This document shows positions 45,300 through 53,472 of a stretch of 64,000 nucleotides of DNA, piece by piece. Position 1 is the first letter of the stretch, and each line of letters opens with the position of its first letter. The notes under the pieces were generated by a model. The model saw only the letters and a program-made list of their open reading frames with translations. It had not been told where the DNA came from and searched no databases. The position numbers and the translations under genes were made by a program. This stretch comes from Paraburkholderia sp. BL23I1N1 (lineage in GTDB: Bacteria > Pseudomonadota > Gammaproteobacteria > Burkholderiales > Burkholderiaceae), in NCBI RefSeq assembly GCF_003610295.1, contig NZ_RAPV01000001.1, positions 6,138,001 through 6,202,000 on the forward strand, written 5' to 3'.

Positions 45300-45908
45300 T
45301 CAGCGACTTAGCCTCGTAATCTTCGAACCCTGCAAACCCAGGCCAGCCATCAAGCCCTTCTGATCAAAGATGAACGCATAGATATCGGCCTGCATCGTCG
45401 CTGTCGTCAGGGACTTGGCTTTGCCCGCATCCACCACCACGATACTCGGACCGACACCGACCTCGAATCCCGGACTCGTTTTGAGATTCTGCAGCGCCGA
45501 ATCGCTCATGAAGAACATGGCGTACGAAAACTTCTGTACGCCCGCCTGGAGGCCATATGAAACGGCCGAATGAGCGTAGTATCCGGTCACCTTGCCGTTC
45601 TCGATCAGTTCCCCTTCGCCGTGATGTGCACCGACAAGGAAGCCTGCTTTCACGATGTCCGGGAAGACAAGGATGCCCTTCGCCCGCTGTCCGATCTCTT
45701 GCGCTTTCTGATTGTCGGAATACAAACTCCGCAATGCAGCGTTCGCTTCCTCATCCAATCCGGGGTCCATAGCCATCGGAGTGGCAGAAGCCTCGGCGGA
45801 GGACGATTGAGCGGGCGATGCTTGACCGGAAGACGATTGCCCAGTCGAACAGGCCGCGAGGACAGCGCAGCATGAAACCATTCCTAGCACACAAACGAAT
45901 CTGATCAT
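45300..45908 (-). CDS. SYLF-domain lipoprotein (Ysc84-like, lipid binding)
   Basis: The product has 202 residues from the ATG at 45908, with GGGAG upstream. A lipobox at VLAAC (Cys about 19) is followed by a Ser/Ala linker. The SYLF domain starts near NAALRSLYSDNQKAQEIGQR and has the typical GILVFPDIVKAGFLVGAHHG, VSYGLQAGVQKFSYAMFFMS and VGPSIVVVDAGKAKSLTTAT blocks. SYLF proteins bind phosphoinositides in eukaryotes. In bacteria they are stress-induced envelope lipoproteins. A strong DosR-box-like palindrome lies 107-128 bp before the ATG. It may be the first gene of a long leftward transcript down to the RND pump. Confidence 0.9.
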   Translation of the reverse strand: MIRFVCVLGMVSCCAVLAACSTGQSSSGQASPAQSSSAEASATPMAMDPGLDEEANAALRSLYSDNQKAQEIGQRAKGILVFPDIVKAGFLVGAHHGEGELIENGKVTGYYAHSAVSYGLQAGVQKFSYAMFFMSDSALQNLKTSPGFEVGVGPSIVVVDAGKAKSLTTATMQADIYAFIFDQKGLMAGLGLQGSKITRLSR

Positions 45909-46014
45909 GATGGGCACTCCCTTTGACATACCGGTTGTTGAGCAAGCCCGCGTGGTGGCCGTTCCGAGAAAACTGCCTGATGACGTCAATACTGGTACTG
46001 ACGAAGACCAAAGA

Positions 46015-46036
46015 CAATGGGACTTTGGTCCAATAG
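46015..46036 (+). promoter_or_regulatory. DosR-box-like palindrome, site 3 (before SYLF gene)
   Basis: The core GGACTTTGGTCC (46020-46031) is flanked by CAATG on the left and AATAG on the right. It lies in the gap between the receiver-only regulator and the SYLF gene, about 110 bp upstream of the latter. It is the best full-length example of the motif in this window. Confidence 0.65.
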
Positions 46037-46058
46037 GGTTGAGTTGACTCGCCCTACG

Positions 46059-46445
46059 CTACGTTTGCGGATTGCTGTCCAGAGCCGCACGCACCGTCTT
46101 AACGAACAGTTCGTCGTTAAACGGCTTGCGCAAATAGGCGACAGCGCCCGCCGCGAGTGCCTGTTCGCGCACCGCAATGTCGTCATGTGCCGTGATAAAA
46201 ATGATGGGCAAGCCTCGGCCGGCGAGACGCCGCTGGACCTCCAGTCCATTCAGACCAGGCATCTGCACATCAAGAATCACACAGTCTGGACGGTACGACG
46301 GCATGGACAACAACATGTCCAGAAATTCGTCGCCACTCGCGAAGGTGTCAGAACCGATCCCGATGGACCGCAATAAGCGCTTGATAGCCCGGCTCACCGA
46401 CCCGTCATCATCGACGACAGCAACCAATGGTTTGGTTTTTCCCAT
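46059..46445 (-). CDS. Receiver-only response regulator (FixJ-type receiver)
   Basis: The product has 128 residues from the ATG at 46445; an upstream ATG at 46472 adds nine. It is a single REC domain: the acidic pocket VVDDDG at 10-15, the phospho-acceptor Asp59 in VILDVQMPGLNG, Thr/Ala in ITAHDD, and Lys in LRKPFNDE. There is no output domain, so it would act by protein contact or as a phosphate sink, possibly for the kinase encoded upstream. It closely resembles the receiver of the neighbouring regulator at 46605-47240. A palindromic site lies about 87 bp before its start. Confidence 0.92.
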   Translation of the reverse strand: MGKTKPLVAVVDDDGSVSRAIKRLLRSIGIGSDTFASGDEFLDMLLSMPSYRPDCVILDVQMPGLNGLEVQRRLAGRGLPIIFITAHDDIAVREQALAAGAVAYLRKPFNDELFVKTVRAALDSNPQT

Positions 46446-46527
46446 TGCAAATAGTCCGGTGTCTGGGAACACGTTATCAATCGCATCCCCCCAAACGCTA
46501 GACTACGAGAGAAAGTAGGTGGGTCGA

Positions 46528-46547
46528 TAGTGGACTTTAGTCCCATG
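46528..46547 (+). promoter_or_regulatory. DosR-box-like palindrome, site 4 (before receiver-only regulator)
   Basis: The core GGACTTTAGTCCC (46532-46544) is an exact fit to the central GGACTWWAGTCCC of the mycobacterial DosR consensus. It lies between the two response-regulator genes, 87 bp upstream of the receiver-only gene, on the side from which that gene is transcribed. Confidence 0.65.
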
Positions 46548-46604
46548 CGCTCATTGCATGGGCCCGGGCAGCAGGCATACCGGTATTCGCTCGAGCGCGA
46601 GCGT

Positions 46605-47240
46605 TTAGCAGTGCGACGCTCGATCGATCGGAGCGGAGAGGCCCAATTTGTCGGCGGCGTGCACGAGTCCGGCGAGCGATGTGACGTCCATCTTCTCCAT
46701 TACGCGTGCGCGATGGGTCTTGATGGTCTTCTCCGCGATGCCCAGTTCAGAGGCAACCTGCTTGTTCATCAAGCCCCTGACGACCAGCACCATCACCTCC
46801 CGCTCTCTCGGCGTTAGCCGGTCAAGATTGGCACGAATGGCATCCAGCTCGGTGCGGGTTTCCTGCGTGCGTATGGCCCCATCCAGCGCCTGCGCGACCG
46901 CCCGCAGCAAATCCGCGCCGTTCACCGGCTTCGGAAAGAAGTCGGTGGCACCGGCCTTCATCGCGCCGACGGTCATTTCAATGTCGCCGTGACCGGTGAT
47001 AAAGATGATCGGCAGCCGGGCGTTCAGTTTCCGTTGCAGCTCAAGGCCGCTTAAATCTGGCAATTGAACATCGAGTACGAGACACGCCGGGCACGCAGCG
47101 AGCGAAGCATTGTCAAGAAATTCGCTCGCCGAGCCGAACAGGTCGACCTCGTACCCAGCAGAGCGGATCAGACGTCCCATCGCCCGGCGTACGGAATCGT
47201 CATCGTCAACCACGAACACCCGGGGCGCAGGTCCGTTCAT
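46605..47240 (-). CDS. Response regulator, FixJ/NarL type with LuxR-type HTH
   Basis: The product has 211 residues. The receiver (1-120) has acidic residues VVDDDD, phospho-acceptor Asp57 in LVLDVQLPDLSG, ITGHGD and Lys104 in FFPKPVNG. The LuxR-type HTH (141-200) reads LTPREREVMVLVVRGLMNKQ and then VASELGIAEKTIKTHRARVM. The recognition-helix segment AEKTIKTH is close to AEKTVKNY of mycobacterial DosR and unlike the corresponding part of FixJ. Its start overlaps the kinase stop by 4 bp, so the two form one two-component system. It is the natural candidate to bind the GGACTTTRGTCC palindromes of this window. Confidence 0.93.
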   Translation of the reverse strand: MNGPAPRVFVVDDDDSVRRAMGRLIRSAGYEVDLFGSASEFLDNASLAACPACLVLDVQLPDLSGLELQRKLNARLPIIFITGHGDIEMTVGAMKAGATDFFPKPVNGADLLRAVAQALDGAIRTQETRTELDAIRANLDRLTPREREVMVLVVRGLMNKQVASELGIAEKTIKTHRARVMEKMDVTSLAGLVHAADKLGLSAPIDRASHC

Positions 47241-48727
47241 GACAGTTGCTCCGAGCGGCCTAACTCTGCCCCGCCCTCCGACGGTAAAACGACATGAAAT
47301 GTGGCGCCCTTGTCCACGTTGTTTTCAGCCCAGATCCTGCCGCCGTGCATGTCGATGATCGAGCGACTAATCGACAGTCCCAGGCCAAGGCCGTGGGGCT
47401 TTGACGTGAAGAACGGTTTGAAGATCTTGTCGAGCTTGTCGATAGTCAGCCCATGGCCACGATCATGTACCGCAATACATACCATCCCGTCCCGGTCTGA
47501 TTTGACCGCCAGACTCACGACACGATCAGCAGAGGGACAATCGTTCACAGCGTCGAACGCGTTGAGCAGGAGATTGAGCACGACCTGTTGCAACTGCACC
47601 CTGTCGCCGCGAACCGCCGGCAGATTCTCGCGGGCATCGAGCGTAACGCGAATCCCGCGTACGATCGCATCACTGTGAACCAGAATCACCACATCGCGCA
47701 GGACGCCGGCAAGATCAAGGGGGCCCAGTTCGAGTTCATCTTTCTTGACGAAGGCACGAATGCGGCGAATAACCTCACTCGCCCGACCGCTGTCCTCAAC
47801 AATGTCCGTCAGGATTTCGCGGACCTCCGCGAGGTCGACGGCGTCGTCGGCCATGAATCGTTGCGCCGCCTGGACGTTGCTCAGGATCGCGGTCAGCGGC
47901 TGGTTCAGTTCGTGCGCGAGAGAACTCGCCATTTCGCCGAGCGTCGACACGCGCGTCAGGTGAGCGAGTTCCTGCCGGTTTCGATGTAGCTCGTATCGTT
48001 CGGTTCTATCGACAACAACCATAAGCGACGCCGATTCACGTTCGAAGCGAAATGTATTGAGCACAAGTTCCACCGGGAATTGGGTGCCATCGCGTCGCCT
48101 TGCGAACAGGTCTTGCGCAGGACCACACGCTTTTTCCTGCAATGATCTGAATAATTCTCCACTTGATGCACGACCACTATCGGCATGCCGTACGGGAACA
48201 AGCAGGTCGACGGGTGCCCCGATCAGATCCCCGTGTTGGTAACCAAAAAGCATTTCAGCTTGTCCGTTGGCCAGCACCATCCTGCCGTGGCGGTCCACCA
48301 CAAGAATGGCAATCGGCAACGCCTCCCAGGCAGCACTCAAGCTGACCAGATCGGCTCCGGCCGCGCGGCTTCGCCTAAGCCGCCCCGAAAGCAAGCGGAT
48401 AATTCGGGTTGGGATAGCGATACGAGACAGAGCGGTGGATGATTGTGCCGCTAGCGGCGCGTGGCATGGTGAGTCGCGTAGTCCCCTGTCGGCATCAGGC
48501 CGCCATGCATTGGAAAGTACCGGGAATGGCATCCATGCGTCTCTCGGCGGTCGGTACGAGAGCACATCTTTGCCCTTGAACTGCGCAGCGGCGCGGTGAA
48601 AATTGAATCGCGGGACAGCTTGCTTCGTCGATGTATCGGCACCGACTACAAGCCGCTGGGTGCGCAGTTGCCTCGGAAATCGCAAACCATGAAGAGCAGC
48701 CACTGCGGCAGACACAACCTTGGTCAT
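47237..48727 (-). CDS. PAS-domain sensor histidine kinase, FixL-like
   Basis: The frame gives 496 residues, but the first ~120 are basic and family-less, so the true start may lie downstream. A PAS domain (about 130-240: WEALPIAILVVDRHGRMVLA, then RRDGTQFPVELVLNTF) is followed by the HisKA box with His272 in MASSLAHELNQPLTAILSNV. The ATPase domain has its N box (NLLLNAFDAV) and G boxes (DRGHGLTIDKLDKIFKPFFT, GLGLGLSISRSII). No membrane helix is present, so it is cytosolic. I could not identify the haem-ligating His of FixL. The signal sensed is unknown. The gene overlaps the regulator gene by 4 bp. Confidence 0.9.
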   Translation of the reverse strand: MTKVVSAAVAALHGLRFPRQLRTQRLVVGADTSTKQAVPRFNFHRAAAQFKGKDVLSYRPPRDAWMPFPVLSNAWRPDADRGLRDSPCHAPLAAQSSTALSRIAIPTRIIRLLSGRLRRSRAAGADLVSLSAAWEALPIAILVVDRHGRMVLANGQAEMLFGYQHGDLIGAPVDLLVPVRHADSGRASSGELFRSLQEKACGPAQDLFARRRDGTQFPVELVLNTFRFERESASLMVVVDRTERYELHRNRQELAHLTRVSTLGEMASSLAHELNQPLTAILSNVQAAQRFMADDAVDLAEVREILTDIVEDSGRASEVIRRIRAFVKKDELELGPLDLAGVLRDVVILVHSDAIVRGIRVTLDARENLPAVRGDRVQLQQVVLNLLLNAFDAVNDCPSADRVVSLAVKSDRDGMVCIAVHDRGHGLTIDKLDKIFKPFFTSKPHGLGLGLSISRSIIDMHGGRIWAENNVDKGATFHVVLPSEGGAELGRSEQLS

Positions 48728-49396
48728 GGCACGGCGCTCCTCTCTTGAACAGCACCTGGCGAACCGCTGGGTTCGCGCTTCGCTGGTACCAAAACGCCTT
48801 GGCCGTCAGCTCTGAATCAAGCGTGACGCGAACAACCGTTGAGGGTAGAACCGGGGTAATTTCACCCGCAGTGCCTCGGTAGCAACGACCGGGCAGGCGC
48901 TCACCACCGCACCGCAGTCCAGTAACATGTACGCAATCCTAGGTGTTGTCGAGGCATTAGTAAACGTAGGTAAACCTGCACCGCGCTTCATCGGGAGCCA
49001 TCTTACAGCTCGCAAAACTGTCTCCCCCAAACGTATTATGCAAATATGGGGAACCGCAGCTGACGCCGCGCGAACTGGAGGGTAAGTCGGCCGGACCAAA
49101 AAAGGGGCCGCGCCCGGGAAACGCATTGCCGAGCGATCTCGCATGATTTGCGCATTCTCTTCATCGCAAACGGCAAAGCGACTTCCCTTGCGTCGCACGC
49201 ACAGTGTAGCGTTCTGAATGATGAGTTCTGGAGCAACTAAGCCGTTTCTATGAGACCAAGGTCCAATAGTCAGCCATTGCAGCGGTGATAGGCTTGATAT
49301 GCGCAGTGCAATCGACTGAAAATCACTGACCTACGCCGCTCGCTAACGTCGGCTGGAGTCCTGAAGCGCTGCTCTACTGACAACGGGACGGCCATC
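48728..49396. other. Gap of 669 bp between kinase and nhaA
   Basis: The gap separates divergent genes. A leftward open frame at 48806-49198 has no recognisable domain and I do not accept it as a gene. The only signal I see is the palindromic site at 49251-49269. Confidence 0.55.
49251..49269 (+). promoter_or_regulatory. DosR-box-like palindrome, site 5 (before nhaA)
   Basis: TGAGACCAAGGTCCAATAG shares the right half (GGTCCAATAG) exactly with the SYLF site. The left half is GAGACC instead of GGGACT, so the core becomes GACCAAGGTC, itself palindromic. It is 128 bp upstream of the nhaA start. Confidence 0.55.
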
Positions 49397-50612
49397 GTGA
49401 TCGACAACGCGATTCAAAAAATAACCGACGGCATGTCCGACTTCCTCAAGCTTGAATCAGCGGCTGGCCTGCTGCTCGCGGCCGCGGCAGTGCTTGCACT
49501 AATCTGCAGTAACACGCCACTTCAATCAGCATACGACGAGATTCTGAAAACTCCGGTGGAGATGCGTTTCGGCTCGTTCGCCATCGCCAAACCGTTACTG
49601 CTCTGGATTAATGACGGTTTTGATGGCAATCTTCTTCTTTCTCGTAGGACTCGAGGTCAAGCGGGAGGTCATTGAAGGGGAACTGTCAACTCTCGCACAG
49701 ATCGTGTTGCCAGTCGTTGCCGGAGTAGGCGGAATGGTAGTGCCCGCGCTGATCTATTTCCTCATCAATCGCGACAATCATGTGGCGTTAAATGGCTGGG
49801 CTATCCCCACCGCTACCGACATAGCGTTCGCCCTTGGAATCCTCTCTCTCCTCGGCGGCCGGGTTCCGGTGTCGCTGAAGATTTTCCTGACCGCCGTGGC
49901 AATCGCGGACGACCTCGGCGCAATCGTCATCATTGCGTTGTTCTACACTGCCGATCTTTCGGTGCAAATGCTGGCTTTCGCGGTCGTGGCGATAGCGGTA
50001 CTGATCGGCTTGAACCTTCGCAAGATCACACGAATTGCACCGTACGCCATTGTGGGCGTGATCCTGTGGGTATTCGTGCTGAAGTCCGGCGTCCATGCCA
50101 CGCTCGCAGGCGTTGCAGTTGCCTTCGCCATCCCGTTGAAAACGAAAAACGCGCGAGGCCACGCCCCTTTGCATGAACTCGAGCACAGCCTTCATCCCTG
50201 GGTGGCCTTCGCTGTCCTGCCTATTTTCGCGTTCGCCAACGCGGGCGTCTCATTCGCTGGTGTAACGATCGCAGCGCTGACCGAGCCGCTGCCGCTCGGG
50301 ATCGCCGCAGGGCTCTTCCTCGGCAAGCTTCTTGGCGTTGTCGGCGCAAGTGCGATCCTGATTCGGCTCGGGCTAGCCAGGCTTCCGGACGGAGCAGGAT
50401 GGCTTCAACTCGCTGGCGTGGGCGCTCTGTGTGGCGTCGGCTTCACCATGAGTCTGTTCATCGGCTCCCTCGCTTTCGAAGGCCCTGAATATTTCACGCC
50501 ACTCCGGTTGGGCGTCATCGCAGGTTCAACACTTTCAGGCGTGACGGGTTATCTGTTGCTCAAATTCGCGCCGAGTAGCTATGTGACGCCAAAAATGTCC
50601 GAGTCTGACTAA
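49397..50612 (+). pseudogene. nhaA: Na+/H+ antiporter NhaA, split by a one-base insertion
   Basis: The N-terminal part (MIDNAIQKITDGMSDFLKLE, then LLLWINDG) starts at a GTG at 49397. The family sequence [20 protein letters not shown] is broken at a run of four T (49618-49621): three T would keep the frame. The downstream frame carries all key residues, including [10 protein letters not shown] (Asp133 equivalent) and [12 protein letters not shown] (Asp163/164 equivalents), to the end at 50612. Total length is 3n+1. The lesion could be real, a sequencing error in a homopolymer, or a slippage site. The remainder of the gene looks unspoiled. It is followed at 24 bp by gltS. Confidence 0.85.
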
Positions 50613-50636
50613 CCGATCTCGTGACCGGAGAAAAAC

Positions 50637-51839
50637 ATGCTGAGGCTCGACACGCTGGAAACGCTGATGGCGGCTGCGCTCGTGCTTCTGCTTGGAAGGC
50701 AGATCCTTGCGCGGACCAGTTTACTGAGAACTTACAGCATTCCGGAACCTGTCGTCGGGGGCCTGCTCGTTGCCCTGCTTGCGTTTGCGCTGCGCAGCAC
50801 GCTCAAGATAGAAGTGCATTTCGATACGACGCTTCAGGCGCCCCTGATGCTCACTTTTTTCGCGACGATCGGTCTTAACGCAGATCTGGCGGGACTGAGA
50901 GCCGGCGGTCGGGCGCTGCTGGTCTTTCTCGGCGTGGTGGTCGGCTTGCTCGTGATGCAGGATGCGCTGGGCCTCGGACTCTCCTGGGCCTTGGGGCAAG
51001 AACGACTTCTCGGCCTGCTTGGCGCGTCGGTAACGCTATCTGGCGGACACGGGACCGGTGCAGCATGGGCCAAGGTATTCGCGGAGCGCCACGGGCTGGA
51101 GTCGGCAACGGAGATTGCAATCGCCTGCGCCACATTCGGACTGATCCTCGGTGGACTGATCGGCGGGCCGGTCGCGCGCTTCCTCATTACACGTTACGGT
51201 CTTGCACCCACCAAGAAAACCGACGTCCCGATTACAAGCGGGTTCGAGCAGCCTAAAGCTGAGCGACTGATCACGGCAGAAATTCTCATCGAAACGGTTG
51301 CGCTGATTTCCGTCTGCCTCGCCGTCGGCTCCGCACTCGCAAACTGGTTGACCGGCACTGCCTTCGAGTTGCCCACGTTCGTGTGTGTGTTGTTTGTCGG
51401 CGTGATTCTCCGCAATGGGCTCGCGGTAGCCGGCTTGTATCAGGTATTTGAGCGCGCGGTGTCGGTACTTGGCAACGTAAGCCTCGGACTGTTTCTCGCG
51501 ATCGCGCTGATGAGCCTGCGCCTGTGGGACCTTGCATCGTTGGCGCTGCCGCTTCTTGCGATCCTGGTCGTGCAGGCACTCGCCATGGCCGCGTACGCCA
51601 TCGTTGTTACTTTCCGCGTGATGGGCAGCAACTATGATGCTGCGGTCCTGGCGGCCGGACACTGTGGTTTTGGCCTGGGTGCTACCCCGACTGCAATCGC
51701 CAACATGCAAGCCATTACGGAGCGCTTCGGACCCTCCCATCTGGCCTTTCTGGTCGTGCCCATGGTTGGGGCGTTTTTCATTGACATCGCCAACGCAATC
51801 GTCATCAAGCTGTTCCTGCTGCTTCCCATCTACGGATAA
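50637..51839 (+). CDS. gltS: Sodium/glutamate symporter
   Basis: The product has 400 residues with about ten membrane helices. The two GltS pseudo-repeats each have a re-entrant Gly-rich loop: LSGGHGTGAAWAKVFAERHG in the first half and AAGHCGFGLGATPTAIANMQ in the second. Other family blocks are SIPEPVVGGLLVALLAF and LFFATIGL-like FFATIGLNADLAGLRAGG. It imports glutamate with Na+. GGAG lies six bases before the ATG. The position directly after nhaA suggests a shared promoter and Na+-linked physiology. If nhaA is really broken, gltS translation may still proceed from its own ribosome site. Confidence 0.93.
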   Translation: MLRLDTLETLMAAALVLLLGRQILARTSLLRTYSIPEPVVGGLLVALLAFALRSTLKIEVHFDTTLQAPLMLTFFATIGLNADLAGLRAGGRALLVFLGVVVGLLVMQDALGLGLSWALGQERLLGLLGASVTLSGGHGTGAAWAKVFAERHGLESATEIAIACATFGLILGGLIGGPVARFLITRYGLAPTKKTDVPITSGFEQPKAERLITAEILIETVALISVCLAVGSALANWLTGTAFELPTFVCVLFVGVILRNGLAVAGLYQVFERAVSVLGNVSLGLFLAIALMSLRLWDLASLALPLLAILVVQALAMAAYAIVVTFRVMGSNYDAAVLAAGHCGFGLGATPTAIANMQAITERFGPSHLAFLVVPMVGAFFIDIANAIVIKLFLLLPIYG

Positions 51840-51898
51840 AGCGGGACTCCACCGCCCTGGCAGCAAAAAACCCGAACCCGCGAAGCGCGGCAAAAGCA

Positions 51899-52510
51899 TC
51901 AGCGAACGCAGGAAACGTAGCTCAATTGCGAATAGCTACGAATGCTGACCCGACCGGTGCCAAGGTCGGCGACCTCGCGGTGGCCCCTTCCGGCAAACGT
52001 ATTTGACCAGTAGACGCTGCCGCCGCCCCAGCCATACAGACCGCCTGAATAGCGCGAATCGTTTTTGGGTGCGACGATTGCATATCCGCTCCCTGTAGCG
52101 GCATCGTTAGCCTTGTTGGCGTAGGCATACAGGGCCTTGAGTTCTTCGACCGTCGGCAGCCGCATGTGAAGATACGTGCAGTGGTAGAGCGCGTCATGGT
52201 AGTCGTACCGCACTACCCGCGCTCCGTTGTAGGGATCAGGGGGACCCATCTTCGCGCGTGAGACCTTGCTTTCCGATGGATAGACGCGGGCTGGGGGACG
52301 GCGAAAACAGGTTCTATCGTGAGAGAAAACCGTCGTACCGCCGCCGACCATTGGATGGGCTCCTTTGGGTATGCATATCTCCTCGCTCGTGACGATCTCG
52401 CCGGTTTGTTCCGCTGCGCGGGAACAAACCGGGCTCACAACCAATGCAGCAGCTAGCAACGCGCGAAGCTGCGTGAATAGCGAGTTCCACTTTTTTCCGG
52501 TGAAGTTCAT
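51899..52510 (-). CDS. Exported DUF1566 (Lcl-C)-like protein
   Basis: The product has 203 residues from the ATG at 52510, which gives a signal peptide (LRALLAAALVVSPVCSRAAE); an upstream ATG at 52588 is less likely. The C-terminal half has the pattern of DUF1566 domains: MRLPTVEELKALYAYANKAN, SVYWSNTFAGRGHREVADLG and VSCVR at the end. This is a C-type-lectin-like beta fold often found in surface proteins. Four Cys in the mature protein may form disulfides. The function is unknown. It is a single gene, convergent with gltS, with a palindromic site about 105 bp upstream. Confidence 0.8.
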   Translation of the reverse strand: MNFTGKKWNSLFTQLRALLAAALVVSPVCSRAAEQTGEIVTSEEICIPKGAHPMVGGGTTVFSHDRTCFRRPPARVYPSESKVSRAKMGPPDPYNGARVVRYDYHDALYHCTYLHMRLPTVEELKALYAYANKANDAATGSGYAIVAPKNDSRYSGGLYGWGGGSVYWSNTFAGRGHREVADLGTGRVSIRSYSQLSYVSCVR

Positions 52511-52612
52511 AGGAGTCGAAAAAACTGAGGTCATGATGATCGAGTAGACACACCCTGCTCGCAAGCCGAACTTTGCCTGCAGAAGCACTATCGCCGCCTC
52601 AACTCACTCTGA

Positions 52613-52629
52613 CAATGGGACTTTGGACC
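52613..52629 (+). promoter_or_regulatory. DosR-box-like palindrome, site 6 (before DUF1566-like gene)
   Basis: CAATGGGACTTTGGACC keeps the first 14 bases of the SYLF site exactly. The second half is GGACC instead of GGTCC. It lies 103 bp before the ATG of the leftward DUF1566-like gene. Confidence 0.55.
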
Positions 52630-52802
52630 TACACCACTCTGAGGCCGGTCGGACGGCGAGTATCGGCGCGCAGATGACGCTGGCGCGAAACCCGTCAAAT
52701 CCGTCAAATTCGGCGCGAGGAAGGCGTTCAAGGCCGGTGTGATCGGCTGGTAGAAAAATAAGCGTCCCCGTCGCTCTGCATGCGGCTCATGCGTGCGTCG
52801 CT

Positions 52803-53147
52803 GTGAGCCACCCTCGAAAATTCGCCCTCCAGAAGGACCATGGCATGCAGTACCTGCTAAACAAGCACCACAAGGCCGCGTGTGAAGTTTGCCCGTCATT
52901 GAAGCAGAAACGGGTCACTGTCCACTGTTTAAGACACACCATGGCCATGGACCTTCTGCAACAAAGCGTTCGTCGCTCGGTCATCGCGTTACGGCTCGGG
53001 CATGAATCTGTGGAAACCACGGAGATCTATGTCGAAGCGACTCTTGCGATGAAGGAAGAGGCCCTTGAAAAGGCCACTCCGCGACCCGGAAGGCCTGGAC
53101 GCTTCAAGCAAACAGACGAGCTCCTCGACTTTCTGAACAGTCTTTAG
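52803..53147 (+). pseudogene. Tyrosine recombinase, C-terminal catalytic fragment
   Basis: From about residue 15 the frame matches the last third of XerC/RIT-type integrases: YLLNKHHKAACEVCPSLKQK, then HCLRHTMAMDLLQQ (Arg of the catalytic set), IALRLGHESVETTEIYVEA (His and the nucleophilic Tyr) and a tail with a TDELLDFLNSL ending. The N-terminal DNA-binding domain and the first catalytic Arg are missing, and no upstream frame supplies them. The full protein would have about 320-400 residues. A perfect 12-bp inverted repeat begins ten bases after its stop. Confidence 0.82.
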
Positions 53148-53156
53148 CCCCTTCAA

Positions 53157-53246
53157 ATTATGTCGGGTAATCGCTCGAGTACATCTGCTTTACGACCCAC
53201 AATCTTTGGTCGATCCGTAGATCCCAATCGTGTAACCCGACATAAT
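53157..53246. repeat. Perfect 12-bp inverted repeat next to integrase fragment
   Basis: ATTATGTCGGGT at 53157-53168 is repeated in inverse orientation as ACCCGACATAAT at 53235-53246, with 66 bp between. The placement just after a tyrosine-recombinase fragment suggests a terminal inverted repeat or recombination core of that element. The spacer could form a long hairpin loop but shows no further structure. Confidence 0.75.
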
Positions 53247-53472
53247 CCGGAGGGGTAAATAATAGCGCAGGATCTGCGCCTCGAGTTCGACTCCGATGGT
53301 CATGGGTCACTTGTGTAGTGAGTAGCAGTCCGAATATCACGGAAGACCCGACGGCGAAGTGGACCTAGGCGTAGGAAGCCCGCACAGACGCAGTGGCAGA
53401 AGTGGCAATGCTCAGGCACAGGTGTGGTGTGCGTGGATACCGCTGCTGTGGCCGATGTCGTCGAAGTCGGTC

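Noticed and set aside
48806..49198. Leftward open frame of 130 codons between the kinase and nhaA
   Set aside because: Composition is atypical, no family is recognisable, and it would occupy a divergent promoter region.
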